Shown: positions 8,675 to 17,904, counted from the first letter of the stretch. The stretch is 64,000 bases of DNA from Pseudoalteromonas piscicida (GCF_002208135.1 NZ_CP021646.1:2978001-3042000), one strand, 5' to 3'. Numbers and translations are program-made. The notes: generated from the sequence alone by a model not told the origin.

Positions 8675-10507
8675 ATGCGTAAATTAACCATTTTAGCAGC
8701 AGCGGTAAGCGTCGCGCTTATTGCTGGCTGTCAACAAACCACACACTCTCCAGCACCTGCTCCAAAAGCTGAACAACAAGTTGTAAAAAGTGAAGTAGAA
8801 AAGGCGAATGCTCTTTTTGAAGCGTCGTTTACCCGTGGCGTAATGCGCAGCCCAGTTTACCAAACTTATATGGGTATCAAACAAGACTACGACAAGTGGG
8901 ATGACGGCAGTGAAGCGCGCCAACTTGAAGATCTTGAATTGACGAAACAAGACTTAGCCGCGCTTGATGCAATTGATCGAAGTAAGCTAGATGCCAATAC
9001 GCAAGTGAGCTACGACTTATTCAAGCAAGGTCTTGAAAACACCATTGCTGACTTTAAATGGCGCTACCATTCTTATCCGGTCAATCAGATGTATGGTACA
9101 CACTCAATGGTGCCAGCATTTTTAATCAACCAGCATCAAATTACCGACGTAAAAGATGCCAAAGCGTATATCTCACGTTTAAACGGCGTACCCGCTGTAT
9201 TTGATCAGCTCATCGTTGACTTAAAAGCGCGTGCGGATAAAGGTATTATTGCACCAAAATTTGTTTTCCCTCATGTCATTGAATCAAGTGAAAATATCAT
9301 CAAAGGTGCACCATTTGCAGCGGGTGACGATTCAACGTTACTGGCTGACTTCAAACGCAAAATAGCAACACTTGAAATCAGTGAAGACGAGAAATCAGCG
9401 CTGGTAAAAGAAGCTACGGACGCACTAACAACGGCAGTAAAGCCTGCTTATAACAAGTTGATAGGCTACCTACATAAACTTGAGAAAAAAGCAGACAACC
9501 GTGACGGGGCATGGAAATTCCCTAACGGCGAAAAGTTTTATAATAACGCCCTAGCACGTACGACAACCACAGCACTAAGCGCTGAAGAAATTCACGAAAT
9601 CGGTTTATCTGAAGTGGCGCGCATTCATGACGAGATGCGAGCAATCAAAGAGAAAGTGGGCTTCAAAGGTGATTTAAAAACCTTTATGGAGTTCATGAAA
9701 ACCGACAAGCAGTTCTACCTACCAAATACGGAAGCAGGTAAAGCACAATATTTAGCAGAAGCCAAAGCGATGATCGATAATATGAAATCTCGCTTAGACG
9801 AGCTATTTATCGTTAAGCCTAAAGCAGACATGATAGTAAAACGGGTAGAAGCATTCCGTGAAAAGTCCGCAGGTAAAGCTTTCTACCAGCAACCCGCTCC
9901 TGACGGCTCACGTCCAGGCGTTTACTATGCAAACCTTTACGACATGGAAGCAATGCCAACTTACCAAATGGAAGCGCTGGCTTATCACGAAGGTATCCCG
10001 GGTCACCACATGCAGATCGCGATTGCTCAAGAGCTAGAAGATATGCCTAAATTCCGTAAGTTTGGTGGCTACACTGCATACATTGAAGGTTGGGGCTTAT
10101 ATTCTGAACTTGTACCAAAAGAAATGGGTTTATACGAAGACCCCTATTCAGATTTTGGTCGCTTAGCGATGGAGCTATGGCGTGCATGCCGCTTAGTGGT
10201 AGATACAGGGATCCACGCGATGAAGTGGACACGTCAAGAAGGTATTGATTACTACGTAAATAACACACCGAATGCTAAGTCAGACGCGGTGAAGATGGTA
10301 GAACGACATATTGTAATGCCTTCACAAGCAACCGCATACAAAGTGGGTATGTTGAAGATCCTAGAGCTTCGCGAAGCCGCTAAGAAAGAGCTGGGTGATA
10401 AGTTTGATATTCGTGAGTTCCACGACGTGGTACTTAAAAATGGTCCGGTACCGCTAAACGTACTTGAATCATTTGTTGATGAGTGGGTAGCAAGCAAAAA
10501 AGGCTAA
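8675..10507 (+). CDS. DUF885 family lipoprotein, putative zinc metallopeptidase
   Basis: 610 aa from ATG 8675, which is preceded by AAAAGGG and begins a lipoprotein signal MRKLTILAAA ending LIAGC (Cys19); an in-frame ATG 29 codons upstream overlaps hemW and is unlikely. DUF885 proteins carry a gluzincin-like motif, here YHEGIPGHHMQ with His438 and Glu439, followed further down by an acidic helix. This suggests an envelope-anchored zinc peptidase. A strong terminator follows at 10532. Substrate unknown. A 13-base-loop inverted repeat (ATGCGGGT/ACCCGCAT) lies between hemW and this gene. Confidence 0.85.
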   Translation: MRKLTILAAAVSVALIAGCQQTTHSPAPAPKAEQQVVKSEVEKANALFEASFTRGVMRSPVYQTYMGIKQDYDKWDDGSEARQLEDLELTKQDLAALDAIDRSKLDANTQVSYDLFKQGLENTIADFKWRYHSYPVNQMYGTHSMVPAFLINQHQITDVKDAKAYISRLNGVPAVFDQLIVDLKARADKGIIAPKFVFPHVIESSENIIKGAPFAAGDDSTLLADFKRKIATLEISEDEKSALVKEATDALTTAVKPAYNKLIGYLHKLEKKADNRDGAWKFPNGEKFYNNALARTTTTALSAEEIHEIGLSEVARIHDEMRAIKEKVGFKGDLKTFMEFMKTDKQFYLPNTEAGKAQYLAEAKAMIDNMKSRLDELFIVKPKADMIVKRVEAFREKSAGKAFYQQPAPDGSRPGVYYANLYDMEAMPTYQMEALAYHEGIPGHHMQIAIAQELEDMPKFRKFGGYTAYIEGWGLYSELVPKEMGLYEDPYSDFGRLAMELWRACRLVVDTGIHAMKWTRQEGIDYYVNNTPNAKSDAVKMVERHIVMPSQATAYKVGMLKILELREAAKKELGDKFDIREFHDVVLKNGPVPLNVLESFVDEWVASKKG

Positions 10508-10531
10508 ATCCTACTATTAATGAACCGAATG

Positions 10532-10564
10532 AAGGCCAGCATGATCAATCATGCTGGCCTTTTT
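10532..10564 (+). terminator. Rho-independent terminator after the DUF885 gene
   Basis: A perfect 13-bp stem (AGGCCAGCATGAT with its complement) with a two-base centre at about 10533-10560 is followed by a T-run. It sits 25 bp after the stop codon at 10507. Confidence 0.9.
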
Positions 10565-10582
10565 AACTTATTTTTCTTACTT

Positions 10583-10823
10583 AACCTGAGGTTTGGATAA
10601 GAAATGAGCTAACTCATTATTTTTTAATCACCTTAAACTATCCTCTTATCTAGCCAGAGAGTTTTGGGGATAACTCCGCTTCCGCGTCATGCTACCGCCC
10701 TAGTACCTACATCCTGTAGGCAAGGCGAATTCACTTCCAATAGCTGGCTATTGGAAGTGAATTCAACGCAGTTAGCGCTAAAACTGGCTGCTAGAAAGGC
10801 ATTAATTATCCGAAGTTCAGGTT
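10583..10823. mobile_element. MITE-like 241-bp element, copy 1
   Basis: The stretch is bounded by inverted ends AACCTGAG...TTCAGGTT, extending imperfectly to about 20 bp (left AACCTGAGGTTTGGATAA, right complement AACCTGAACTTCGGATAA). It contains a perfect 17-bp-arm palindrome at 10727-10764 and a small CCTACA/TGTAGG hairpin. A near-identical copy in the same orientation lies at 57699-57941. No transposase gene is inside. It fills the gap between the DUF885 terminator and the stop codon of the kinase at 10826. Confidence 0.7.
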
Positions 10824-10825
10824 GC

Positions 10826-12628
10826 TTACTCTTCGGTGAAATTAAATTCCGTTCCGGTTAAAATAATATGCAAGCAGGCACCGCCATGCGCTGGGCTCTG
10901 CATTTTGATTTCGCCCTTCAGCTTCTGCGTTACTAAGTTATACACAATACTCAAGCCAAGTCCTGTACCACCCGAAAAACGCTTTGAAGTGACGAAAGGC
11001 TCAAAGATAGCGGGTAATAGCTCTTTATCTATACCAGCACCGTCATCTTTAAAATAAAAATGGATATAGTCATTAATTAACACAGTAGAGACCACAATAT
11101 TGAGCTTTTTCCCGTCAATCTTGGCATGCTTGATACAGTTGTTAATGCTGTATCCTACAACTTGGCTAAACACGGATGGGTAACTGTTCATTTCTAAGGT
11201 TTCGGGGATTTCGAGCTCAATGGCATAGTCTTTTTGATTTAATTCTGATTGATAGCAATCAAAGACATTTTTAACCAAATGCTTAAGGTTGAAGCTGCTC
11301 TTTTCTTCAAACTCTCGATTTACAGCCACTAGCTTGAAGTCATCTACAAGCGAAGCCGTGCGATGTAGGTTATTTTCTAATAAATAGAGCGCAGCTTCCG
11401 CCTCCGTAATTAACGTAGTTAAGGTTTGTCGCTGTAACTTACCAAGTTCAAGTTGCGATTTTAGCGTGGCGACTTGCTCTTTTAAATGCGATTGGCTGGT
11501 AATCGCAACACCAAGCGGAGTATTAAGCTCATGGGCAAAGCCACTTACCATATTTCCTAGGCTCGCCATTTTGGCTTCTTCGATTAAGCGTTGCTGCGCT
11601 GCGCTTAAACGCGCGAGCAAAGTTTCAATAAATGCTAATAAGTCATCAAGTTGATGGGCGATTTGTGCAATCTCATCGTTGCCATCAATATTTGCCCTTA
11701 AGCTAAAATCCTCAAGCTTAGCAACTTTGACTAGTACTTTATTGATAGCCAGAATATGCCGTGTGACTTTGCTATTTTGATAATTAAGTAAGATAAGCAC
11801 AGCAATATTCATCAGTACAATTAAAATAAGACCATATAAAATGATACTTTCTTTACGTTCTTGCGTAACGGCTTGGGTACGGATTGATACCAGTTCAAAC
11901 TGGCTTCTTAATTTTTGCTTCTCAGTGAACAGCTCCGCACGTACACCTTCACCATCGTTTAACCCTAGCTTCCTTAAAATAGTGACATAGCTTGCAAAAC
12001 CCGCTTCATAACGTTTAAGCAAGTTGCTTATCTCTTCACTAAGCACGTTGTCTTTGATTAGTTGCTCAATATGCATTACTAGTTGTTCATGCTGCTGCAA
12101 ATAACTTAAGTCAGCTCTTAACAAAAAGTCCTTTTCTCGACGCCGTAATTCCAATATGGCAATTTCCAACTGGGGCATAGCCTTGCCAGAAATCCGATCC
12201 TGCAAAGCATGGGCACTGCGCCTAAACTCACCGTAAATACCTGCATTTTCGTCATAGCCGAGCTGTTCATACAAATGGATAAGTTCATCCAGTTTACTAA
12301 AGTAGGCTTTTGACAGTTCATCGAGCTGTAATAGCAACGGCAATAAGGCCTCTTCATTGGCCATGGAGTTGAGTAAGTTGCTAAAGCTATCCTGGTAGCT
12401 GTACTTTAACTGGGGGATGGCAGAAACATCGTCTTTTTGTGCTCTAATAAGAATATGCTCTTCTTGATCCATGGTTCGCTGTAGAGCTGTTTGTACATGA
12501 GTAAGCTGTGTCGTAAGGCGCGCACTTCGGCTCACCTCGTAATACAAAAACCAGCTGACAAAAATAATCACAATCGCAGACGTCAGCGCGGCGATTTTGA
12601 AAAATAAAACTGATTGCTTTAGCTGCAC
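10826..12628 (-). CDS. Membrane sensor histidine kinase
   Basis: 600 aa. Transmembrane helices at about 8-29 and 262-283 flank a mostly helical periplasmic sensor of around 230 residues. A HAMP-like linker (about 285-337) and a short coiled coil follow, then a DHp domain with phospho-acceptor His366 in GFAHELNTP, and an HATPase_c domain with N-box NNCIKHA, G1 DDGAGID and G2 GGTGLGLS. There is no receiver domain and no response regulator next door, so its partner is unknown. The HELNTPLG form resembles kinases of the DctB/NtrB-like group. The stop codon directly abuts the MITE-like element. Confidence 0.85.
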   Translation of the reverse strand: MQLKQSVLFFKIAALTSAIVIIFVSWFLYYEVSRSARLTTQLTHVQTALQRTMDQEEHILIRAQKDDVSAIPQLKYSYQDSFSNLLNSMANEEALLPLLLQLDELSKAYFSKLDELIHLYEQLGYDENAGIYGEFRRSAHALQDRISGKAMPQLEIAILELRRREKDFLLRADLSYLQQHEQLVMHIEQLIKDNVLSEEISNLLKRYEAGFASYVTILRKLGLNDGEGVRAELFTEKQKLRSQFELVSIRTQAVTQERKESIILYGLILIVLMNIAVLILLNYQNSKVTRHILAINKVLVKVAKLEDFSLRANIDGNDEIAQIAHQLDDLLAFIETLLARLSAAQQRLIEEAKMASLGNMVSGFAHELNTPLGVAITSQSHLKEQVATLKSQLELGKLQRQTLTTLITEAEAALYLLENNLHRTASLVDDFKLVAVNREFEEKSSFNLKHLVKNVFDCYQSELNQKDYAIELEIPETLEMNSYPSVFSQVVGYSINNCIKHAKIDGKKLNIVVSTVLINDYIHFYFKDDGAGIDKELLPAIFEPFVTSKRFSGGTGLGLSIVYNLVTQKLKGEIKMQSPAHGGACLHIILTGTEFNFTEE

Positions 12629-12673
12629 GGCACACTCTCATCTAAATTGATACTCTGTAAGCTTAGTATAGTT

Positions 12674-14065
12674 CTAATGAGTTTCCTGATTTGTCTCCAA
12701 AACCTCGCTTTCTTGCTGCTGGCGTCGCGACAAGCTTTTATCGTAATACATATTGTGATCGGCCCGCGCCATTAGCTCCGAGACACTATCTTGGTTTACC
12801 GTTGGAAAAGCATAGCCAACGCTCACCGTCGTTTGAATGGTGTGTCTATCAACTTGTAGGGGTTGACTGGCAACCTGCTCCTTAATATTTTTTATGATTG
12901 AGTTAACCAAAGCGGCTTCTGACACTCTGTGCAAAATAATAACAAACTCGTCTCCCCCTAAACGTGCTATAAAATCGTACACTCGCACAGAGTTCATCAA
13001 AATTAACGAGACATGGAGTAATAGCTTATCTCCCACTTCATGACCAAACTTATCGTTTACCTGCTTAAAATTATTCAGATCTAGGTTAAGCAGCACAAAT
13101 GACGGTTGCTCTGAACGACCAAGTAAAGTATTGAGTTGCCTAATCGCATAACGACGGTTAGGCAACTTAGTTAAATCATCTTCCAGCGAGGCTGTATGTG
13201 CTAAGTGATACGCTCGGTAGAGCACTAATAACGAGAGAAATAATATTGATGAAACAGCAGTAACCAATACCTGTGCTTGCTGCCTTGCTTCTGCATAAGT
13301 GCTCTCGTCAATTTGATAGTCAGCCACAAGCTGCCATTCACCAGAAGGTAAATTGATTGGTATGGCTAAATCTGGTGTATCAAACAAGGTGGCAGTACCA
13401 TAAAAAACATCTCCCCGTTCACCTAGCCCATCTCGGCCTCGAATAGCGATAATGGCGCTGTCCAACTCGTTAATACCGCTGTATTCAAGCAGCTTTTGAT
13501 AATCTAAAACCGCACTAATCGCTCCCCAGTAGTTTTCATTCCTAGGATAGTCCGAAAACACTGGAAACCTCGCAATTAACGCTTCACCACCTTGTACTAG
13601 TTGTAACGGCCCTGCAATAAATACCTTTTGAGAGGTTCTTGCTATTTCAACGGTGCGAAATTGCTCAGGGTTAGTTCGAAAATCAAAGCCGATAGCCGCT
13701 CGATTATCTTCGACAGGGTAGACATGACTGATAATATTGTTAGGTGCAAGACCAACGTGGCGAATAAGCGTCGACTTTTCAACAGCTTTTGATACAACAT
13801 GCGACCAGTGCTCGATAGCAAAATCAGGGTCGATTGTAACGAAAGTAGCCAAGCTCTCAGCCAAGTAAGTGTCCATGAAAATGGCATTTTCAATTTTTGC
13901 GCGAACAAGCGAAACGTTAGACCTTACTATCTCGGTCCTTTCACTGATTTCTTGAACCACAATAGAATGAGAAATAAGATTTACCGCGTAGAAAGTCAAA
14001 CTCCAGAATACGATGGTAAACAGCGATAACAGCACTATGGTTTGTTTTTCTACGGTTACCTTCAT
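12674..14065 (-). CDS. CHASE-domain diguanylate cyclase
   Basis: 463-aa membrane enzyme predicted to make cyclic di-GMP. A TM helix at about 9-31 is followed by a periplasmic CHASE-type sensor (about 60-230) recognisable from HVGLAPNNIISHVYP and AAIGFDF...AGPLQLVQGG. A second TM is at about 265-287 and a GGDEF domain spans about 295-450. The active site GGDEF is intact at residues 370-374, and the inhibitory RxxD I-site (RVYD, 361-364) is five residues upstream, so product inhibition is expected. It lies 45 bp upstream of the kinase on the same strand; a shared transcript is plausible. Confidence 0.9.
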   Translation of the reverse strand: MKVTVEKQTIVLLSLFTIVFWSLTFYAVNLISHSIVVQEISERTEIVRSNVSLVRAKIENAIFMDTYLAESLATFVTIDPDFAIEHWSHVVSKAVEKSTLIRHVGLAPNNIISHVYPVEDNRAAIGFDFRTNPEQFRTVEIARTSQKVFIAGPLQLVQGGEALIARFPVFSDYPRNENYWGAISAVLDYQKLLEYSGINELDSAIIAIRGRDGLGERGDVFYGTATLFDTPDLAIPINLPSGEWQLVADYQIDESTYAEARQQAQVLVTAVSSILFLSLLVLYRAYHLAHTASLEDDLTKLPNRRYAIRQLNTLLGRSEQPSFVLLNLDLNNFKQVNDKFGHEVGDKLLLHVSLILMNSVRVYDFIARLGGDEFVIILHRVSEAALVNSIIKNIKEQVASQPLQVDRHTIQTTVSVGYAFPTVNQDSVSELMARADHNMYYDKSLSRRQQQESEVLETNQETH

Positions 14066-14519
14066 CGCCTCTCTTGCCTAATAAAATTTAGCCGCTTAAA
14101 TTTACAGTAAACTAATTTAATTACAAAAGCATAGGCAAATTACTGAAAACCGCCAGTTTTATGCGGAGATAAAAACTCTTCGAAGATTTAATAATGAACG
14201 CTTATTCTCTCTTGTTGAGTATGTTTCACCAATACCTAGCGAATTCTCAGGTGGCATTTAAGACAGACAAGAAATTGCTCACATAAAATTTAATTAAATG
14301 CAATAATTACCATACTCAATCTAGTTAGAGTGTTTGTCTTATGACGACCCACCAATAAATTGGTGTTTACATTGAAAATCAGTATCGTTCATAAAAAATA
14401 TGCATGGCGGCTGACACACCGTCGCTTGGAGGACCTGCTAATATGTAACATTAGTAGTCAACCCGTAAAATACGTATCAAGGATATGATTTAATAAAATT
14501 TGATATTCAGGTGGTAACA
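14066..14519. other. Non-coding gap between divergent diguanylate cyclase and MCP genes
   Basis: About 450 bp of AT-rich sequence between two divergent start codons. It must hold both promoters. I see a short inverted repeat CTAAT...ATTAG at about 14440-14456 but no convincing sigma-28 motif, terminator, tRNA or ORF, and no match by eye to a c-di-GMP riboswitch. Confidence 0.5.
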
Positions 14520-16127
14520 ATGAAATTAAGTAAAAAACTCTACCTTGCCTTTGGTACGCTAATACTACTGATGACATTCTCGAGCATCCTAGTATGGTTC
14601 AAAATCTCATCAGAAACCGCACGAGCTTTCGAGATCAAAAATGATGATCTTCCAGGCATGATTTACTACAACCAGCTATTAGATATTGGTCATAAATTAG
14701 AGGCCTCTGCGCTCGAATATGCAAATGGTGATAAAAGCAAAAAACAGCTATTCGAGAACCTATTTGAAGAATTCAAAGAAACACATAAAACGCTTTATAT
14801 CTACGAATCAAGTAAAGCTTCGGACCGTGAAAAGATGGCTGAAATACTGAACTTGATATCTCAATATCAAAAGCGCATCCAGACTGAGTTGTTCAATGTT
14901 CAAAATATAAGTCTAGAAGATAGCAACCGAGCTCTAAAATCTGCAGATGACACTTATCTTCAAGCACTAAATAAAATATTAACAGTATCTGCCAACGAAG
15001 AAAGAGCGGACGCAACCCAGTCTCTCGATAATTTAGTTAATGGCCTCAACTCAACGCTCTTAGTGATAATTATCATTTGTATCGTTGCAGCAATATTAGG
15101 GGCGATTGTGGCTTACTCAATGAATAAGTCCATTATAAATCGCCTGAGTCAAGTACTTGAAATTGCAGAGCGCGTGAGCAATGGCGATATTTCTCAGCCC
15201 GATATCGTCCATCAAGGCAAAGATGAAATAGATAGTCTTGCCTCGTCAACAAATAAAATGGCTGTTTCATTGAATAATCTGCTCAAAGAGATCAGTAAGG
15301 TCGTTGGAGAAGTGCGTACATCAAGCAGTAATATCGCCGCTACAAATAACCAAATTGCCGTACGTAGCCAATCCTCTTCAGATCAATCAACCCAAGTTGC
15401 GACGGCGATAGAAGAAATGAGCGCGACCGTTTCCGAAGTTGCAGCACAGAGTCAAGTCGCAGCAGGCCATGCTGATCAGGCAAGAGCTCTAGCAAGTCAA
15501 GGTGGTAAGTCAGTAGGCGAAACTATAGAAAAAATCCGTGCTGCTTCAAAAGATGTGCAAAGTACCGCTAGCAACGTAACCAATTTGGGCGAGCTAAGTA
15601 GTCAAATAGGCAATGTAATTAGCGTAATAGGCAGTATTGCTGAACAAACCAATTTACTCGCGCTTAACGCTGCGATTGAGGCAGCAAGAGCTGGCGAACA
15701 AGGCCGAGGGTTTGCCGTTGTGGCCGACGAAGTAAGAACGTTAGCCGAACGCACTTCAAAAGCCACAGAAGAAGTTGTATCAACAGTACAATCAATCCAA
15801 TTACAAACAGAGCATGCGGTCACTTCAATGCAAAGCAGCGTGAATCAAGTTGAGCAGAGTGTTTTAATGGCGGAAGAAGCAGGCACTCAGCTTGAAGAAA
15901 TTGTCAAAAGTGCTTCAGAAATCGCGACTATGATCCAGTCCATTGCAACAGCGACGGAGGAGCAGTCGGTAGTTGCAAGTGAAATGGCCCGGGATGTATC
16001 ACATATTGAAGAGTCTAGTCGTAGCTCATTGCAAGACACCCAAGTTGCTGCTCATTCAAGTGAGGAGTTGCGTAAACAAGCAACGGCCCTTGCACAATTA
16101 GTGCAAAAATTCACATTACGCTCATAA
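14520..16127 (+). CDS. Methyl-accepting chemotaxis protein
   Basis: 535-aa chemoreceptor from ATG 14520; AGGTGG lies five bases upstream, so the GTG at 14511 is part of the ribosome-binding site. TM helices lie at about 7-29 and 182-205 around a small helical ligand-binding domain of the 4HB type. HAMP follows, then the coiled-coil signalling domain with hairpin tip [20 protein letters not shown] and the usual [18 protein letters not shown]. It relays to CheA/CheW at cell-pole arrays. Ligand unknown. No C-terminal CheR-tether pentapeptide is seen. Confidence 0.92.
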   Translation: MKLSKKLYLAFGTLILLMTFSSILVWFKISSETARAFEIKNDDLPGMIYYNQLLDIGHKLEASALEYANGDKSKKQLFENLFEEFKETHKTLYIYESSKASDREKMAEILNLISQYQKRIQTELFNVQNISLEDSNRALKSADDTYLQALNKILTVSANEERADATQSLDNLVNGLNSTLLVIIIICIVAAILGAIVAYSMNKSIINRLSQVLEIAERVSNGDISQPDIVHQGKDEIDSLASSTNKMAVSLNNLLKEISKVVGEVRTSSSNIAATNNQIAVRSQSSSDQSTQVATAIEEMSATVSEVAAQSQVAAGHADQARALASQGGKSVGETIEKIRAASKDVQSTASNVTNLGELSSQIGNVISVIGSIAEQTNLLALNAAIEAARAGEQGRGFAVVADEVRTLAERTSKATEEVVSTVQSIQLQTEHAVTSMQSSVNQVEQSVLMAEEAGTQLEEIVKSASEIATMIQSIATATEEQSVVASEMARDVSHIEESSRSSLQDTQVAAHSSEELRKQATALAQLVQKFTLRS

Positions 16128-16183
16128 AGTACCTAGTTATGTTTTAAACCTAAAAAAGCCGCTGTTATTTAGCAAGCCAATTC

Positions 16184-16206
16184 GTCGAGATAAATCTCGA
16201 CCTACA
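16184..16206. repeat. Single REP-like palindrome
   Basis: GTCGAGATAAATCTCGAC followed by CTAC. It has the same design (GTCG arm, CGACCTAC end) as palindromes at 51210-51298 and is related to the array at 21797. Confidence 0.5.
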
Positions 16207-16216
16207 GATAATTCAA

Positions 16217-16908
16217 GGCATAAAAAAACCCTTGCTAAAAAGCAAGGGTTATAAAAAGTGGTACTAGTGGGCGGACTCTTAACCTGTATTAGCGCAACCT
16301 GCGTGGCGTCCAAGTCCGATACCGTAATTTTAAAGCATAGATTTGAGGCATAAAAAAACCCTTGCTAAAAAGCAAGGGTTATAAAAAGTGGTACTAGTGG
16401 GCGGACTCTTAACCTGTATTAGCGCCACCTGCGTGGCGTCCAAGTCCAATACCGTAACTTTAAAGCATAGATTTGAGGCATAAAAAAACCCTTGCTAAAA
16501 AGCAAGGGTTATAAAAAGTGGTACTAGTGGGCGGACTCTTAACCTGTATTAGCGCCACCTGCGTGGCGTCCAAGTCCGATACCGTAATTTTAAAGCATAG
16601 ATTTGAGGCATAAAAAAACCCTTGCTAAAAAGCAAGGGTTATAAAAAGTGGTACTAGTGGGCGGACTCTTAACCTGTATTAGCGCCACCTGCGTGGCGTC
16701 CAAGTCCGATACCGTAATTTTAAAGCATAGATTTGAGGCATAAAAAAACCCTTGCTAAAAAGCAAGGGTTATAAAAAGTGGTACTAGTGGGCGGACTCTT
16801 AACCTGTATTAGCGCCACCTGCGTGGCGTCCAAGTCCAATACCGTAACTTTAAAGCATAGATTTAAGGCATAAAAAAACCCTTGCTAAAAAGCAAGGGTT
16901 ATAAAAAG
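16217..16908 (-). repeat. Tandem 130-bp repeats carrying tRNA-Leu 3' ends and terminators (RtT-like)
   Basis: Five complete 130-bp units begin at 16217, 16347, 16477, 16607 and 16737; a sixth partial unit at 16867 runs into the true tRNA-Leu. Read on the minus strand, each unit holds the last 19 nt of the tRNA with one change (CTAGTACCA for CTGGTACCA), a spacer, a terminator hairpin (AACCCTTGCT/AGCAAGGGTT with T-run) and a segment with a CGCCAC-GCAG-GTGGCG hairpin. Units differ at only a few bases: unit 1 has GCGCAACC, and units 2 and 5 share TCCAAT and TAACTT. The layout matches the rtT repeats behind E. coli tyrT. Confidence 0.85.
16870..16900 (-). terminator. Terminator directly downstream of tRNA-Leu
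   Basis: The perfect 10-bp stem AACCCTTGCT/AGCAAGGGTT, read on the minus strand, is followed by a seven-T run. It starts nine bases after the tRNA 3' end. Five further copies occur at 130-bp intervals in the array. Confidence 0.85.
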
Positions 16909-16993
16909 TGGTACCAGTGGGCGGACTTGAACCGCCACGCCCGAAGGCAACGGATTTTGAATCCGTCATGTCTACCAATTCCATCACACTGGC
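16909..16993 (-). tRNA. tRNA-Leu(CAA)
   Basis: The complement folds as an 85-nt class II tRNA. The acceptor stem pairs GCCAGTG with CACTGGT and the encoded CCA is at 16909-16911. The anticodon stem ACGGA/TCCGT encloses loop TTCAAAA, giving anticodon CAA. The long variable arm is TGCCTTCGGGCG, and the T-arm contains GGTTCAAGTCC. It decodes UUG. The promoter is probably about 90 bp upstream, and the repeat array lies downstream. Confidence 0.96.
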
Positions 16994-17087
16994 ATAATTT
17001 TTCTTTCATCTTCTAAAACAAGAGAAAATAAAGAAAAACCACTTTGAGCTCAGGCTTTTTTTATTTGCCTTCGTCTCTATGCTTTGC

Positions 17088-17115
17088 ATTATACAAAGGC
17101 GATTAAGAACGGCAA
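17088..17115 (-). promoter_or_regulatory. Probable sigma-70 promoter for tRNA-Leu
   Basis: On the minus strand TTGCCG (17115-17110), a 16-bp spacer and a perfect TATAAT (17093-17088). Transcription would start near 17081, leaving a leader of about 88 nt before the tRNA. The rest of the 16994-17310 gap shows nothing else I can name. Confidence 0.5.
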
Positions 17116-17310
17116 GTAATTTTTTTGCAATACGGCGTTAACTGCTTGTTATTTGCGCACAAGCAGATAAATATTGCCCTAAAGTAAACTTTATTCCTGC
17201 CAAAACTGCAAAGACAAGGCGTTACTAATTCATCAGTTAACGTAATTCAGTAAACGTTTTATCAGTTTATGTGTAAAATACTCCGCAACCTTGTAATTAT
17301 GAGAGTTGTT

Positions 17311-17808
17311 ATGTCACATTTTGCTCCAGCGAATTTCAGCCGTCGCTTGGCTTCACTTATATACGACAGCTTAGTGGTCGTCGCGTTCGCAATGCTGACT
17401 ACCGTGTTATTTTTACTCACCATCAATACCTTAATTTCATTTAACGTGCTCGCGCTTGGCAATCATGAAGACGTATCGGCGCTGATCCAAGCGGATCCTA
17501 TCTTATATACACTTAGAGCCACGTTATTAGTGTTGGTTGCGGTGCTGTTTTTTGCCTATTTTTGGACTAAGAGCGGTCAAACTATCGGCATGCGCGCATG
17601 GCGCCTAAAAGTGCAAACCCCCGACGGAGCACTGTTAACTTGGCCAAAAGCAATCGCTCGTAGCCTATGCGCGCTACTTGGACTGGGTAATCTGATAGTG
17701 TTGTTAGACTTTAAAAAGAAAAGATCGCTCCAGGATATGCTGTGTGGCACTGAGGTAGTGGTACTGAGCAAAGAGGAAAATAAAAAGGTGTATAACAGCT
17801 TAGATTAA
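17311..17808 (+). CDS. RDD family membrane protein
   Basis: 165 aa from ATG 17311 (GAGAG five bases upstream; earlier in-frame ATGs at 17269 and 17299 are possible). The protein has the RDD pattern: an N-terminal RRLASLIYDSL segment with Arg and Asp, two to three hydrophobic helices, and the conserved block SGQTIGMRAWRLKV. A C-terminal RSLQDMLCGTEVV segment is typical of the family. Inner membrane; members are proposed ion antiporters or transport accessories, without a general function. A bidirectional terminator separates it from convergent lptG. Confidence 0.85.
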   Translation: MSHFAPANFSRRLASLIYDSLVVVAFAMLTTVLFLLTINTLISFNVLALGNHEDVSALIQADPILYTLRATLLVLVAVLFFAYFWTKSGQTIGMRAWRLKVQTPDGALLTWPKAIARSLCALLGLGNLIVLLDFKKKRSLQDMLCGTEVVVLSKEENKKVYNSLD

Positions 17809-17854
17809 CTTGTCTAAACCTCGGATAACGACTTCTTTCCTTGCCTCATCCATA

Positions 17855-17889
17855 AAAAATATAGGCCTCAACATGAGGCCTATATTTTT
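17855..17889. terminator. Bidirectional terminator between the RDD gene and lptG
   Basis: A perfect 15-bp stem AAAAATATAGGCCTC with its complement around loop AACAT, with A- and T-rich flanks that serve both converging genes. Confidence 0.9.
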
Positions 17890-17904
17890 ACTTAATTCAA
17901 AACG

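Noticed and set aside
10583..10823. Complete insertion sequence
   Set aside because: At about 240 bp there is no room for a transposase and none is encoded.
10664..10861. 65-aa plus-strand ORF
   Set aside because: It lies within the MITE-like repeat and the antisense end of the kinase gene, with no family resemblance.
14511..14519. GTG start for the chemoreceptor
   Set aside because: The GTG is part of the AGGTGG ribosome-binding site of ATG 14520.
14066..14519. Cyclic di-GMP riboswitch ahead of the MCP
   Set aside because: No match by eye to the GEMM core sequence; only weak inverted repeats are present.
16217..16908. Cluster of six tRNA genes
   Set aside because: Only the last 19 nt of the tRNA recur in each unit; anticodon and D arms are absent, so just the copy at 16909-16993 is a tRNA.
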